A stretch of DNA of 64,000 bases from Evernia prunastri (lineage: Eukaryota > Ascomycota > Lecanoromycetes > Lecanorales > Parmeliaceae). The stretch covers positions 62,001 to 126,000 of the forward strand of contig NKYR01000005.1 in NCBI GenBank assembly GCA_003184365.1, written 5' to 3'. This document shows, one piece after another, positions 45,348 to 56,692 of this stretch (positions are counted from its first letter, which is position 1; each line of letters begins with the position of its first letter). The notes beneath the pieces were generated by a model. It saw only the letters and a list, made by a program, of their open reading frames with translations. It had not been told where the DNA came from and did no database searches. The position numbers and the translations under genes were made by a program.

Positions 45348-46662
45348 ATGGCGGACCATGAAAAGCAGAAAGAATTTGAGGCGACTGTCAAACACGTCAA
45401 CTCCTCATTTCCGAAGCAGGTCAACGCGAGGGCCCTTCTTACTCGGTACGACGAATGCCAGAAGTACATTGAGCAAGCATGGGAGCTTGCAAAAACCTTT
45501 CAAGAGCATAGTAAAGATCACCACCCGCTTCAGACTTTGCCCGAGCTCGGTGAATTGCTCAAAAATTGTGTCTGGTAAGTCATCTAGCGTACTGGTTGCA
45601 CGCGACTAACAAACAAAACCAGGTACTTGCACGAACTTGGACGCCACGGTGATGCTCTGGAGCTCTTAGACATTGCCTATGAATCGGTCCCCGACAAAGA
45701 ATCTGCACTCTACGCGTACCTTTGCAACAGTGCTGCTGTCACCTATTTCGAGCTGAATGATCTAAAGCCCTGTCTTGAGTTCAACGAGAAAGGTCTACAG
45801 ATCCGAGAGATAATACTTGCCCCGGATGACCTTGATCTGCTGAGTAGCTATCACAACCTCGGCAATCTCGCTTCCGCGCAAGGTCGATATGACGACGCGC
45901 TCGAATACTTTGCCAAGACTGAAAATGTTCCTGTGCAGGCCGGTCCGGAGGCCGTCGAATCCCTTGGGCTCACACATATGATGACCGGCCGCGTGTTCTT
46001 CCTTCGCAAACAGTATACCGAAGCGTTGGAGAGATATGATATGGCGGAGGAGAACTTCAAACTCAGTCCAGGTCCTTCGTCTCAGCTAATGGCCCAGTGA
46101 GTACTATCTATTGGTTCAGCAGCGTTCTTAATGTGTCAAATAAGATTCTGACTAAAGTCATGCAGCTTGATCCTCGCTCTCGGCAATCTGAAATACGCCC
46201 AGGACAGCGTTGATTCCGCCAAGGAACTGTACGAGAAAGGTCATAAGCTGTCGCATGATCTTGGACCGGCCCACGTTCTTACAGCAACCTTTGATTACAA
46301 GCTGGGTCTAGTGGAAGCACGACTGGAAAACTACGAAAAGGCCATGTAAGCAAAATCTCCCCTAGCGTGCGTACTGAGTAAAGAAAGAAGACGTTCTGAC
46401 AAAGACTAGGGATCGGCTACAGAAGGCCCTCGTCGTCCTGGAGGGGCAAAACGCCAAAGGCGACATCGCTCGCGTACTCCGAAAGCAAGCGCTCGTCATC
46501 ATGAACAACCCCGCGTCGACATCCGCGCAGTCGAAGGAAGCGAACGCGCTGATGGAGCGCGCGGAGGCGATCCGAGCGGAGCTGTCGGACGTGGCGCAAC
46601 AGGATGCTTCGCTGCCTGTGGACTTGGTGTATGACAATATGGTCTGTGGTCATTTCCGTTGA
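45348..46662 (+). CDS. TPR-repeat protein
   Basis: 377 aa from exons 45348-45574, 45623-46096, 46166-46345 and 46410-46662, with canonical introns of 48, 69 and 64 nt. Helix pairs of the tetratricopeptide type run through the protein: HELGRHGDALELLDIAYESV, CNSAAVTYFELNDLKPCLEF, YHNLGNLASAQGRYDDALEY, MTGRVFFLRKQYTEALERYD, ALGNLKYAQDSVDSAKELYE. Such arrays resemble the TPR halves of fungal NB-ARC proteins and kinesin-light-chain-like proteins, but no nucleotide-binding domain precedes it. It may be a free adaptor; its place 4 kb after an NLR is suggestive only. Confidence 0.85.
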
Positions 46663-48370
46663 GGCGATGCTGGGGCTATATACGCTCTCATTTCCCAGCA
46701 TCGGCGTGGAACTCAGGGCGTTCCCGGTGTCTCACGGGCTCACTGGCTTTAGGCAGAGCTGCTTTGGCAGATTGTGAAGCGATTGAGCCTCGGACGAAAT
46801 GTTCCCTAAAGCTCAAGAAGAAGAAGAGAATGCAAGAGCTAAAATTCGAGCATAGACCTCTGTTGTTTTCTGTGTTTTCTCTGGTTACTAGACAACGTCG
46901 ACATGCAGCAGCCCCTTCCCCCTTAGATGTCTGCCTGCTCATCTTTGTATCACCAATGCTACAGACCCGGTGGCGAAGAATCTGCTTATCTCCAACATAG
47001 CTTCCTTAGAAGAGAGTGCATCACTTGTAGGTAATTACACCACCACCCCCCCCCCCCCCCCCAAATTACTGGCAATTATTCCGATCTTGTAGATGCTGTA
47101 GACAACATGATCCCCAACCCTCTGCCAGCAACCCTAGCAACCCTCGTGCACGCATGTGAGATTTCAATAGTTACGCATGAATACTTTCACTTCTACCTAT
47201 TTCTACACAGGACGCGATTCAAGGGATGGTATCCCCTGTCTTTGTGATCACAGGCCGACCAAACCCCCCATGGCGTTCACTTGGCAGCTCCGAACCCCAA
47301 GTGAGATTTTGGGCTCACTGTAGTCAAGCAAGGAGTCAAGTCCTGCCTCCGAATTGCCCCCCCGCATGGCCATCGTACATCCACCCCCCCGCTTCAATCA
47401 CTGATGACCACCCCTCTCCAGCCCGCGCCTATACCACGCCTACCGATTCCACCCTGCCGCAGCAGAAAGCCCAAGCTCCGATTCCGCTTTTCCCGGAATG
47501 ATGCAGCCTCGCTCAAAGGAGCAGGTCTCAAGACTAGATGGATTTCGGGTGAAAGGATGGGCTTTGAATGAGAAACGCTTGCTTGCTACGCTTCGCACCT
47601 CGAAGGGCGTGATATGCTGGGTATGTAGTCGCTAGTCCGACATCAGGATCGGTTTGAACATATGTGTACTGCTCCAGATCAGCAAGGACGTTAGTAAACA
47701 GGCGGAGCCTTTTTCGAAACCAATAGAAGTAATATGCCATGGAGAAGTTCCTCTCGAACGTTTGCCGTCGCGCTCAGTATTAACGTATTGAGGCAGCTTC
47801 GACGGCGCTGGATTTGGAGGAACGGCTTTCATTGCATGGAGGTTCATTGCTTGCTGATTGTGTCTCTTTTATCAAGACCCTGCGTTATACAGCCAATCAG
47901 TACTCGTCCAAGCTCCGGGCGGAAGCAATGTTCAAAGCTGTCGCGGATTGAGATCAGGTCGATGTACTGTGAGATGCTCGTAAGATAGGACATGTTTAAA
48001 GGGAAGTGGATTCGCTCCAGTCGAAAGCAATGTTCAAAGCTGTCGCCGATTGAGAGATGTTCGTAAGATAGGACATGTTTCAAGGGAGGTGGGTTCAAGC
48101 GAGAGATAAAATCACAATCGTTTTATTTTGAGAAAAGCTGAAGGTCAGAGCTAGCTAAGGTGCATTTGCGAGGATCGGGTACATACATGGAGGGTCACAG
48201 GTTGAGATATAGGGTACACTTAACGTTGGGGTCGCCGGTAATATGTAGTACACAGGTATCGCGCTACTCAATACAAACCCGTTGATTACCTGGTAATTTA
48301 AACAAGCTGTTATCGTCAAGTTTGTTGTCACTTCTCATAATCTTTGCACATCTGATCAAAGCTCGCCGAT
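46663..48370. other. Intergenic with homopolymer and tandem repeats
   Basis: A run of 18 C lies at about 47045-47062 and C-rich stretches occur at 47250-47400. No coding signature is seen apart from the repeat at 47922-48092. The right end is the promoter of the CmcJ/NvfI-family gene. Confidence 0.4.
47922..48092 (-). repeat. Imperfect tandem repeat, two copies
   Basis: Copy 1 at 47922-48009 and copy 2 at 48024-48092 share GCAATGTTCAAAGCTGTCGC and GATAGGACATGTTT; copy 1 has an extra insertion of about 20 nt. On the minus strand both copies lie in one open frame (48098-47844) and read DSFEHCFR with a preceding (S)I(G/R), so they may be a fragment of a repeat protein. Confidence 0.6.
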
Positions 48371-49451
48371 ATGTCTCCCGGGGAAGTACATTTTCAGTAT
48401 CTGCGAGATCTCGATTCGTACAACCATGAGAAGCCGTACGTTCTCGAAGACTCTGACAATCGGATTACTACCAATGTCGAGAAGGACCACCATCCAGTCC
48501 ACCTCACGGACATACGCGGGCGTGAAACTGAATTTGGCTATGAGTCGCATTCATTTCGCTTCATCAAGCATGCAACGGCCATCGACTTCCTCAACGCCAA
48601 TGAGCAGGATTCGGTCGGCTACATAGAAGAGACAATGACAATACTGCAACAGCAGTTTGGTTCTGAGCTCAATGTTTGCTATGATGTTCGGGTGAGTATA
48701 CCCAGCTCGATACGTATATATACGGTCTCCTGAGTGACTTCGAAGCGCCGCAATAGCACCGATGAGCGAGATGATATCGAGTTCTCCAAAGGCATTCGAG
48801 ATAATACCTTGCCGGGGCCCAGACGGCCGTCTCCGCCAGTGTATGTGGTTCACATTGGTAGGTACATGGCACGCGTGATTGAAGCTGACTTACTCACGGA
48901 TGTAGATCACACCATTAGTGGAGGGTTCCATCGAGCCAAGCGACATCTCTCAGATGAGGAGATAGAAACATACATCACCAGCGGCGAGTGGCGCATGAGG
49001 ATTGTCAAGTGGGAACCACCCTCTCTAGAATCTAGGTATAAAGCTGATCAGACTAGCACTTGGAGGCCTATCAAGACCATCGACGCCTCGCCCTTGGCCT
49101 TGTGCGATTATCATACTCTTTCATTCCACGACCTGGTCCCGACAGATCTTTTCGATGACGAATATTTCGGAGAGGCGTACAGTGTGAAACACAATCATGA
49201 TCACCGGTTCTACTGGCTTAGCAAGCAAAAGCCTGACGAGCTTTGTGTATTCGTTGTCTTTGACTCTATACACGATAAGCCGGGCTCTAGATTAAGTGGT
49301 GAGCCACCTTGTCGCGACATTTACAGTCCATGCTAACCACTAGCAAGTTTGTGCTCATACCGCCTTCGAGAATCCTTTTGCCAGCCCTAATGCGGCGCCT
49401 AGAGAAAGCATTGAGGTGCGAGCCATCATTTTCAATCGGCTAAATCTTTGA
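48371..49451 (+). CDS. CmcJ/NvfI/GA4-desaturase-family oxidoreductase
   Basis: 309 aa from exons 48371-48691, 48746-48857, 48906-49298 and 49348-49451; introns of 54, 48 and 49 nt keep frame. The family, called hydroxylase/desaturase AsaB or CmcJ/NvfI-like, is usually found in fungal secondary-metabolite clusters and is linked to non-haem iron oxygenase chemistry. Signatures visible: FQYLRDL near the start, VHLTDIRGRE, VHIDHTISGGF (candidate metal ligands His and Asp), RAKRHLSDEE, WRPI and PLALCDYHTL, LVPTDLF, SVKHNHDHRFYWLS, VFDSIHDKPGSR and the final HTAFENP. All landmarks are present, so the protein looks intact. No other biosynthetic gene adjoins it. The last acceptor is CAAG rather than CTAG, chosen because it restores frame. 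Confidence 0.87.
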
Positions 49452-52400
49452 ACTTACGGCCACTTCAAAACTGAAGCCCTTCGTCGGCAACCGTACATTA
49501 TCGTCTCGTACACCCAGGAAGCACCGGTCCATTAAATGTATGCTTCCGATGTCACCAGCCTTGGAGTATTGACTCCGGCCAGAACAACGGTCTCTGTATC
49601 CTTGTGATTAGCATCGCCGATAGAAGTCAGCGGTCGTCACCAAGCTGAGAATTGTAGCTTAGTCTGTTGGGCACACATAGCAGGGCTCACCCGCATGTAT
49701 TCAATTCTCTTCAGATAGCTCTCGCTTCAAATCTATACCAACTCCGCATTTTAAGACCTCACGAACAAGACAAAAGATGCCTAGTCATCTAATCTACATG
49801 CTACCACTCCCCAAAGCCGAAGCTGGGCCCGCCGTGTCCAAGACCCAGCCATGGCGCATCATGCTGACACCAAAAAACGTGTGCAGGTTTACGCCCACCC
49901 GGCCATCAGACCGCAGATGTAGAGAAATGAGCACAGTGGTGCTGGATGTTGAGTGTTACATCTCAAGCGTAAGCCGCGACGGCCGTCCGTGACAATTGAA
50001 TCCCTGTCGGAAAATCGATACTGAGTAATCTTGTTTATGTTCAGACATGTGTGTTGATACGCCCTGCTGATTTTCGTTCAGGCTGAAGTTGGTAATTGAT
50101 TTCATTGATTGGGTTTGGAAGGTTGAAAGGGGTGCTATCGGATGGATGATCTTTGTTGCAGGGCGACCAGGGCTGGTACGTTACCTGATAGCCAAATGAT
50201 CTAACGGTGATGCTTCGACCAAGTTAAGATTGGTATTTTCGGATACCTGCGACACAAAGCCTACATCGAAACAGGGCAACGGTCAAATTCTGGCCTGTAG
50301 TTCCCGCCCCGAGCCGCTAGATGTAGATGACCAAAACATGGGGGACGTTGTAGTGAGAGGGGCACTTGAATCCGGTTCAAATTCTCAGAATCACGACCCA
50401 AGGGGCTTCGTGAACACCGGACAGCATCGAAACAAGGCTTCAGGCTAACTCTGAATGGATGATCCCGGCTCCGAGTCGCCGTGGAAGACTTTTGATATTA
50501 CGGACAGCGCCATCTGAGTGGCAATCGGGATGGCTTCAACGCCTCGGATGTGCAACGAGATTTCAATTTTCAAGCAACATGTGACTGGCTCGACGCTCTT
50601 ACTAAGCAAATCTCACGAAAAGCGTATATGCATACATCAAACTTGACAGGAAAATGAGGGGTTTGGTAGTTTTGACTGCCACTTTGATTTGGTAAATTAC
50701 CCATTTGCCTGGGCAGATCATCAATATTGTCTCCATCGAAGTCTCCAAGTCAGTCAATAATGTAGGCGGAATGCATAATGTAATCGCGCTACCATAGCCT
50801 CAAACCCCCCCCCACCCCAAACGAATAATACTCGGACTGCTGGTGAAACCCCTCGCCGAAGTTCTATGCGTTTACCTTGATTAAAGATGCGTTCCTTGAT
50901 GGCCTCCACCGCATTTTTGCTCGTTGCGACCGAGCGTGGGAGGAATTGAGCTGCGGATAGTTGACAAGCGTCCAGCTGATCAAAGCCTGCCTTGACTAGA
51001 TCAAGTGGTACGATGGCTCTCTGCATGCGATGAAAACTCTAGCTTTTGACGAGCGTTGTCGAACAAGCGCAGAGACTTGACAAGAACGTTCGAGGCAAAC
51101 TTCATGGCATTCAAATTCCCCGGACGGCGGCTTCGCGGGGCACAGTGTAAGTGATCATCCTGCGGCTATCGAAAGTGGCTAAAGGACAAGTAGAGTTGCG
51201 CAGGTCCTTCTTCAGGTTCCGCAATTGGAGTTTCTGCTGCTGCCCGACATCATTTGGGACGGAGACCGAAGATTCTCTCACCGTCCCCGCTGGGAGAACC
51301 GTACTCCGTACAGTGAAACCTTGGGATATCTTCCATTCTAGGTGTGGGCATCTTCCCATCACTAGCTTGATTGAATTCGGCAGGACACATGACAAAGAGC
51401 GTGGAGGATTTTGCAAGCCTGATGGTTGTCCTAGTCGACCCATTGAAGAGAGACGTACATGCTGGCGAGTCACTACTGATAGTGCCGGGTGCATGGGAGG
51501 GTATAAGAATTGGGGCTCCAGCTCCGTTGATTTGGACATTTCATGAGCTCGAGTGCATATCGGAATCTGCAGCTGAAACCCAGATGGTCAACATGCTCAG
51601 TGCCACTGCGATCAATTAGTATTTACTGAACACAGGAAAAAGACACTTTAAAATTGTATGACAAGCATCAAAAACTAGCAACCAGCTTCCACGTGTTTGT
51701 AGCGCTGATCTGGGAGTCGGCTTTTCAAATCCAGGGGGGGGGAAATGCATTATTCTGCTGCTTGAAATTTGAAAGATCCATATAAAGCGAATGCTAATCC
51801 TAACAGTAACAGCAATTTGTTTCCAGCCAGAGTTCGAGGCTTATCTCAAGGAGACTGAAGACTGCAAGTATGATCACCCCAGCTGATTGAAAGCCATGCA
51901 AGGCACTGGCATAGACGGACAGTAATGATGAATAGAGGGAAAGCAATGACCGTCGTGCTAGGAAAGGCTCTAGTGAACTTTTATGTTGGAAGCATGAAGA
52001 AGCGTCATATCAAATACTCAAGCATGATCTCCATTTATTGGAGACAACATAAGCTGATACTGATAGTTTAGATTGAGAAAGCAGCTGCGGGGAAGGAGTA
52101 ATGACCCATAGATCAGACAGTCGCCCTTGACAGATAGGTAATCTAGTGTTCTTTTTGACACTGTCGTGAAAGTCGTTTTTTAACATTTATGTTAGTTGAG
52201 TCACAAGATGTGCCAAGGGTCTGCAGTCTGCTGTTAAACACTGCACTAGTAGGCGGAGTGCCAGATAGCTGCTCTTGAAGCAGTACAGATACTCAGATAT
52301 TGACACTTATAAAGACACGTTTCTCCCCTATGTGCCCATTTGAAGCTTATGATAAGCATACATGACAATCTTAATGCATATATAGTCAAATGCAGTTAGG

Positions 52401-52568
52401 GAGCAACAAGGCAAATAAAGTAGCACAGTACTTTAGCAACTCTTATCCTGCCAAGCCGCTAACCTTAACGCGCGTGACGCGTCAAATTTTCCCCCACACT
52501 GCACTGCACTCTTGTTTTCATTTTGCTTTATATCATCAATCTTCCGATAGGTTGACGACTCCAAATTC
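49452..52568. other. 3.1-kb region with only an amidase relic
   Basis: Besides the relic at 51200-51616, one open frame at 51026-50754 (-, ATG) encodes a helical sequence with KNAVEAIKERIFNQGKR but no known domain. C-rich tracts lie at 50807-50816. The region from 51650 to 52560 is AT-rich and empty of coding signals; the end is the promoter of the F-box gene. Confidence 0.4.
51200..51616 (+). pseudogene. Amidase relic (second, unrelated copy)
   Basis: Three reading frames carry pieces of an amidase-signature protein in the right order: AGPSSGSAIGVSAAA (cis-Ser region), then SFGTETEDSLTVPAGRTV (nucleophile region), then after a stop NSAGHMTKSVEDFASLM, VVLVDP and PGAWEGIRIGAP. Each step needs a frameshift, and a stop codon interrupts the third part. 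The expected motif GTETDGS reads GTETEDS. It resembles the Glu-tRNA/FAAH-type amidases rather than the Arp1-like gene at 30.5 kb, so it is not a copy of that gene. Confidence 0.72.
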
Positions 52569-54071
52569 ATGGCAAAATCTCGTTCCCGGCCTGCAGCAAC
52601 TAGTATGCGGCGACCTAAAACTATTCACAAGTCTGCCCGGCCTTCGGCCCCAAAATCCATCGTCTTTCCCATCGACGAGCTCCCTCCGGAGCTCGTGCAC
52701 ATGATATGCATCTACCTGAAGCCAGCAGCAATCGCCAACCTTCGCCTTGTCTCCCGACTCGCCGGTCCTATTGGTCTGCAATACCTGGTCCCAGAAGTCC
52801 ACCTACTCCTCGCAAGGGCCAGCTTCGAGCAGCTCAAGGCTATCGCTGAGCACCCGGTAGTCAGCAAATACGTCACCTCGTTGCTCTTCGAAGCCGACAA
52901 ACTTGTCGTATTACCGCACGACGAGTGGGCGAGTACAGTTGTTAGTCCAGGATGGGTTACTCAATTCAACGAAATTCGCATGCGGGGCCATCCGTGCCAG
53001 CATGCCTCACCGAGAAGTGTTCGGACCTTCAATCGTGCGGTCAGCAAATTGAAAACAGCACCTCGTCATGTTTACACTGAAGAGCAGATGGCACATGCAT
53101 TTAGGACGCATGTTGAATTCACACGATTCCAACAGGATTCACAAGCAGTCCTTGTGCAGGAGAAGGAATTAGCAAAGGCTTTAAAACAATTCCCTCAGTT
53201 GAAAGAGCTCACGTTGTCTACTCAGCGCTGCTGTCGACCTGATAGCTCAAGACTGAAAGAAACATTCGGGCCATCCTTCTGCACTTTCTGCGAAACCGAC
53301 CGCGAGCAATACTTCGAGTCGCGAGAACCTTTAGGCGTCCAGCAAATGCGCTCCCTTCTGCTTGGAGCCTATCATGCCAAATTGAAAGTCGAGATCCTGG
53401 AGTGTGGGGTAGTCAGCTGGCGGATCCTCCAACAAGACACGAAGACTTTCGACTATATGAGGAACAGTGTGTCGAACCTTAAGCACCTGCGCCTCGAGTT
53501 CGGTCCCGCAAAAGGCGGCTACGACAGCAGCCTGTGGTTGAACGAGGAACTGGAAATGTGCCGCGAATACCTCGAAAGAGGACGTCTCAGGGACTTTGTC
53601 ACCGCAGCGCCCAAGCTCGAATACCTCCAGATCGGCTTCCAATTCGACGAAGACAGATGGCCCGCTCACTTCAGGACCACGGTCGGCGCGCACCGCTGGG
53701 CCTCTCTCAAAACCGCCAAATTCAAGATGATCGGCACCAGCGAAGACGACCTCGTCTCCTTCTGCTCCCGCCACGCCGAAACCCTCAATGTCCTCTGCCT
53801 CTGCAGCGTGGGACTGGTGGACGGCGACTGGTTCTCCGCCTTCACCAGGATGCGCAAGGTCCTGACGCTCGACACGATGGCGGCATCGGGTACTTTGACG
53901 GCTCCGTTCCCGGCCGAAGATCTCGACCTCGAGGCTGAATCTGAGTTTTATTGCCCCGGGCTCAAGGAGAGCATCGAGACGTACTTCAAGGGACCCTGTT
54001 CCAGCGAGAAGGCCACTTTCGATGACTTCTTGGATCAAATCCAAGGGCCGGATGAGGATGAGGTGTGGTAG
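52569..54071 (+). CDS. F-box protein, single exon
   Basis: 500-aa protein. After a basic, disordered start of about 35 residues comes an F-box, FPIDELPPELVHMICIYL followed by NLRLVSRLAGPIGLQYLV (about residues 36-80), which would bind Skp1 and make this a substrate receptor of an SCF ubiquitin ligase. The rest has irregular leucine-rich spacing (LKQFPQLKELTLS, NLKHLRLEFGPA, APKLEYLQIGF) typical of fungal F-box proteins with weak LRR-like C-terminal halves. The acidic C-terminus ends GPDEDEVW. The target is unknown. The antisense strand is also open over 263 codons; that frame is a shadow of GC-rich codons. Confidence 0.83.
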   Translation: MAKSRSRPAATSMRRPKTIHKSARPSAPKSIVFPIDELPPELVHMICIYLKPAAIANLRLVSRLAGPIGLQYLVPEVHLLLARASFEQLKAIAEHPVVSKYVTSLLFEADKLVVLPHDEWASTVVSPGWVTQFNEIRMRGHPCQHASPRSVRTFNRAVSKLKTAPRHVYTEEQMAHAFRTHVEFTRFQQDSQAVLVQEKELAKALKQFPQLKELTLSTQRCCRPDSSRLKETFGPSFCTFCETDREQYFESREPLGVQQMRSLLLGAYHAKLKVEILECGVVSWRILQQDTKTFDYMRNSVSNLKHLRLEFGPAKGGYDSSLWLNEELEMCREYLERGRLRDFVTAAPKLEYLQIGFQFDEDRWPAHFRTTVGAHRWASLKTAKFKMIGTSEDDLVSFCSRHAETLNVLCLCSVGLVDGDWFSAFTRMRKVLTLDTMAASGTLTAPFPAEDLDLEAESEFYCPGLKESIETYFKGPCSSEKATFDDFLDQIQGPDEDEVW

Positions 54072-54631
54072 GGGGTCGGACTCTGAGGGCTGGGGTGTGC
54101 TGACTATGCATGAGGATACCATGGCACGGCGCTGGTGGAAATTAGCAGAATGATGTGATGGTACTGTCGTCTAGCGTAATGAGTCCTGACTGATTCCCCC
54201 GACTGGCGCAATGAGTCCTGATTGAATCCTCGAGTGTTCACAACATAGTCAGAGAGAGGTCTTGCTCAGACGGCATTGATGGCAATACAGCTAGCTAGAT
54301 AGAGTAGCCATCTTTACATTGCAAATTAGCTCCTCTGCAGAATCCTTTTGATCGATACACTCCTACCAGAGAAACGCACAAGGTCGTTGAGAAAAAATCC
54401 GCTTTTTCATATAGTCGAACGCTCGAAAGGCGTTCCCCTCCCCCCAAAACCCAACCAAACACCTCTAGATCTACTCCAAGTCTAGCAGTATGAGAAATTT
54501 TTCGCCCCTTCTCTCCGAAGATATCTCAGAACTCCCTCACATACTAGTACAAACGGCGTGAGAGCCATATATGGTATCATTCGAACAACCCGTCCCAGTA
54601 GAAAAAAAATATCGGGTTCCACCCCCTACCC
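54072..54631. other. Convergent intergenic region
   Basis: Lies between the 3' ends of the F-box (+) and kinase (-) genes. A short direct repeat, ATGAGTCCTGA(C/T)TGA, occurs at about 54179 and 54209. No gene seen. Confidence 0.45.
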
Positions 54632-56692
54632 TTAGCTCTCATCCTCGTCTTCCATGCTCAAGCCCCCCGGAACCTTTACCCCGCCCCTAACCCACTCCCT
54701 CCCTTGCACCTTGTCCAAACCCCAACGGCTCCTCGCCCGGGCCAGGAGCCCCTCGACGACCTCCCGCGCGCCCTCGAGCTCCTTGCCCTTCGCGCCGTCC
54801 CACTCGCCCTCCGCGTCCGCGTACCGCACCCACTGCCACTCGCACCTCGCGATGCGGTGGCTCGTCGGGCTCTTCCTCCTGGCTCCCGGGACGGGGTCGA
54901 AGGGTAGCCTTCCTTCCATGATGGCGTAGAGGAGGACGCCGAGGGCCCACGCGTCCGTGGCCCGGCCGTCGTATTCTTGGCCGATCAGGACTTCGGGAGC
55001 GGCGTAGTCTTCGCTGCCGCAGCGGGTGTCGAGGAGAGGTGATTCCGGGGGGCGGGGGATCCAGCGGCCGAGACCGAGGTCGGTGAGGGTGACGGTGGGG
55101 GCGGGATATGTTTGCCAGTTGGCGGTTGTAGTTGGGAGTGAGGCGGTTGGGATGTTGACCAGGACGTCTAGGTGATTGGATTAGCATCTATGAAAGGAAC
55201 CACCTTTGGTGCGCTTCTAATACATACTTTCAAGCTTGATGTCGCGGTGTACGATATATTGCAAGTGCAGATACCGCACAGCCGCAACCAATTCAGAGAA
55301 CATGCGGCAAACGAGGCTCGGCGTTAGGATGTCAAGCTTCAAGCTTGCTAATTCGAAAAGATCTCCACCGGCACGATAGCTGAGTATAAGGAAGGCTTGT
55401 CGTTCACACATCATGACAGCTTTGAGGTGTACTAATGATGGATGATGTATTGACTTCATGATTTCCAATTCACGTTTTATTGAAATCTCTATCTTCTTCT
55501 CATCTGCACCTCCGGCTGGCCCTTGCTCACAGATTTTGACAGCTACTAGAGATTTCGGGCTGACTTGACTTTCGTCCAACATGGTTGACTTATCCAAACC
55601 CTCACTGGTGGCAAGCATCACCGTGCTGAAAGTCCCTTTACCGAGCTGGCGCAATCCTCTCCACCTTCTCAGCTTGCCTCCATGAACCATGTGAGCCTCG
55701 TACAGTAATGGGAGTGCGCCTTTGACTATTTCAGGGCTTGACGTTGGACTTTCGAGATCTGCACTGTCGGTTCCCTTGTTACTGTCCGGTGGAGTTGGGG
55801 GCTTCGGTATGGATATGGCCAGGCCTCTTTGAATGGCTAAATATTGTTCACGATGCATGTGGTCATCAGGTGGGGACAACGAAGTAATGACGGGCGGTGC
55901 GCCAGATGTCGAGACGACGATGTTACGAGATCTAGGTATCTGCATTCCCTCCGGCACGTACTCGCTGACACTTCGGTTCTTCGCGTATGCAGCGGCGTTC
56001 GCGTTGTAAATCTGCGCTTGTTCGCTGGTCATGTCTCTTGCAACGAGGGGTACCTTGCGCTTCTTAGGCGACACTCGTGCAAAGTCCATTGGCTCTGGTA
56101 GCGCTTCGCCATCTTCCTCAGATGCGAGGGCAACAGGTGTAGTGTTCCCCATTTCCTCGTCTATTGACCTTCTCCCATATCCTGGAGAGCCCCATCCCGA
56201 AATGGGCGAAGGCAATGGAGTCATATCAACCAGTGGACCCACCCCAGGCGACGATAATGCAGAGCTAGGTGTAAGTGAATCAGCCCTATGCCTTGAGGAG
56301 AAGGCGGATCGAATGCTGGAGCTGCGGACCGGTAGACCAGCGTTGAAGACGGTTTGTGAGATCTCGGAATTAGGAATGCTGCTCACGGAGGACGCTGACT
56401 CTTCGCGCTTCCTCTCACTCAGGTGCTCCGTTTGTAGTCGTAGACCTGCACTCTGCGGAGTCGCGACGTGGGGTGATGCTATGGTTGGAGGAGATTGGGA
56501 TGTTGTATCGAGGGGGTGGAGAGAGGCATTGTACTGGAATGGTGGCGGAGGTGAGAGATTTGGGAAGGGTTCAAGGGAGGGACTGTCGTCTGTGGCTTTT
56601 ATTTGCTCGTATGGGTCGCTGGTAGAATGAGTGAATTCAAGGGACTGGGTTCCTGGCGCTGCCGGTGGCTGGCTGGATTTTGTCGAAGACAT
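54632..56692 (-). CDS. Serine/threonine protein kinase with long disordered N-terminus
   Basis: 666 aa; exons 56692-55228 and 55167-54632 (60-nt intron, GTATGT...CCTAG, splitting the HRDIKLEN motif). The first 340 residues are Ser/Pro-rich and probably carry phosphorylation sites. The kinase domain follows: Gly loop GKGTFSTV (from about 351), VAVK lysine about 386, HRDIKLEN (Asp about 484), then LTDLGLG in place of DFG, and APEVL with DAWALGVLLYAIMEGRLPFD. The DLG variant is found in active kinases of several fungal branches. The layout resembles the yeast YPL150W group, but I am not sure. The ATG at 56692 is the first in frame; upstream only a non-ATG start exists. Confidence 0.88.

Noticed and set aside
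53331..54122. 263-codon minus-strand frame opposite the F-box gene
   Set aside because: Antisense shadow of a GC-rich coding exon; the plus strand shows an F-box and leucine-rich pattern, this one shows no domain.
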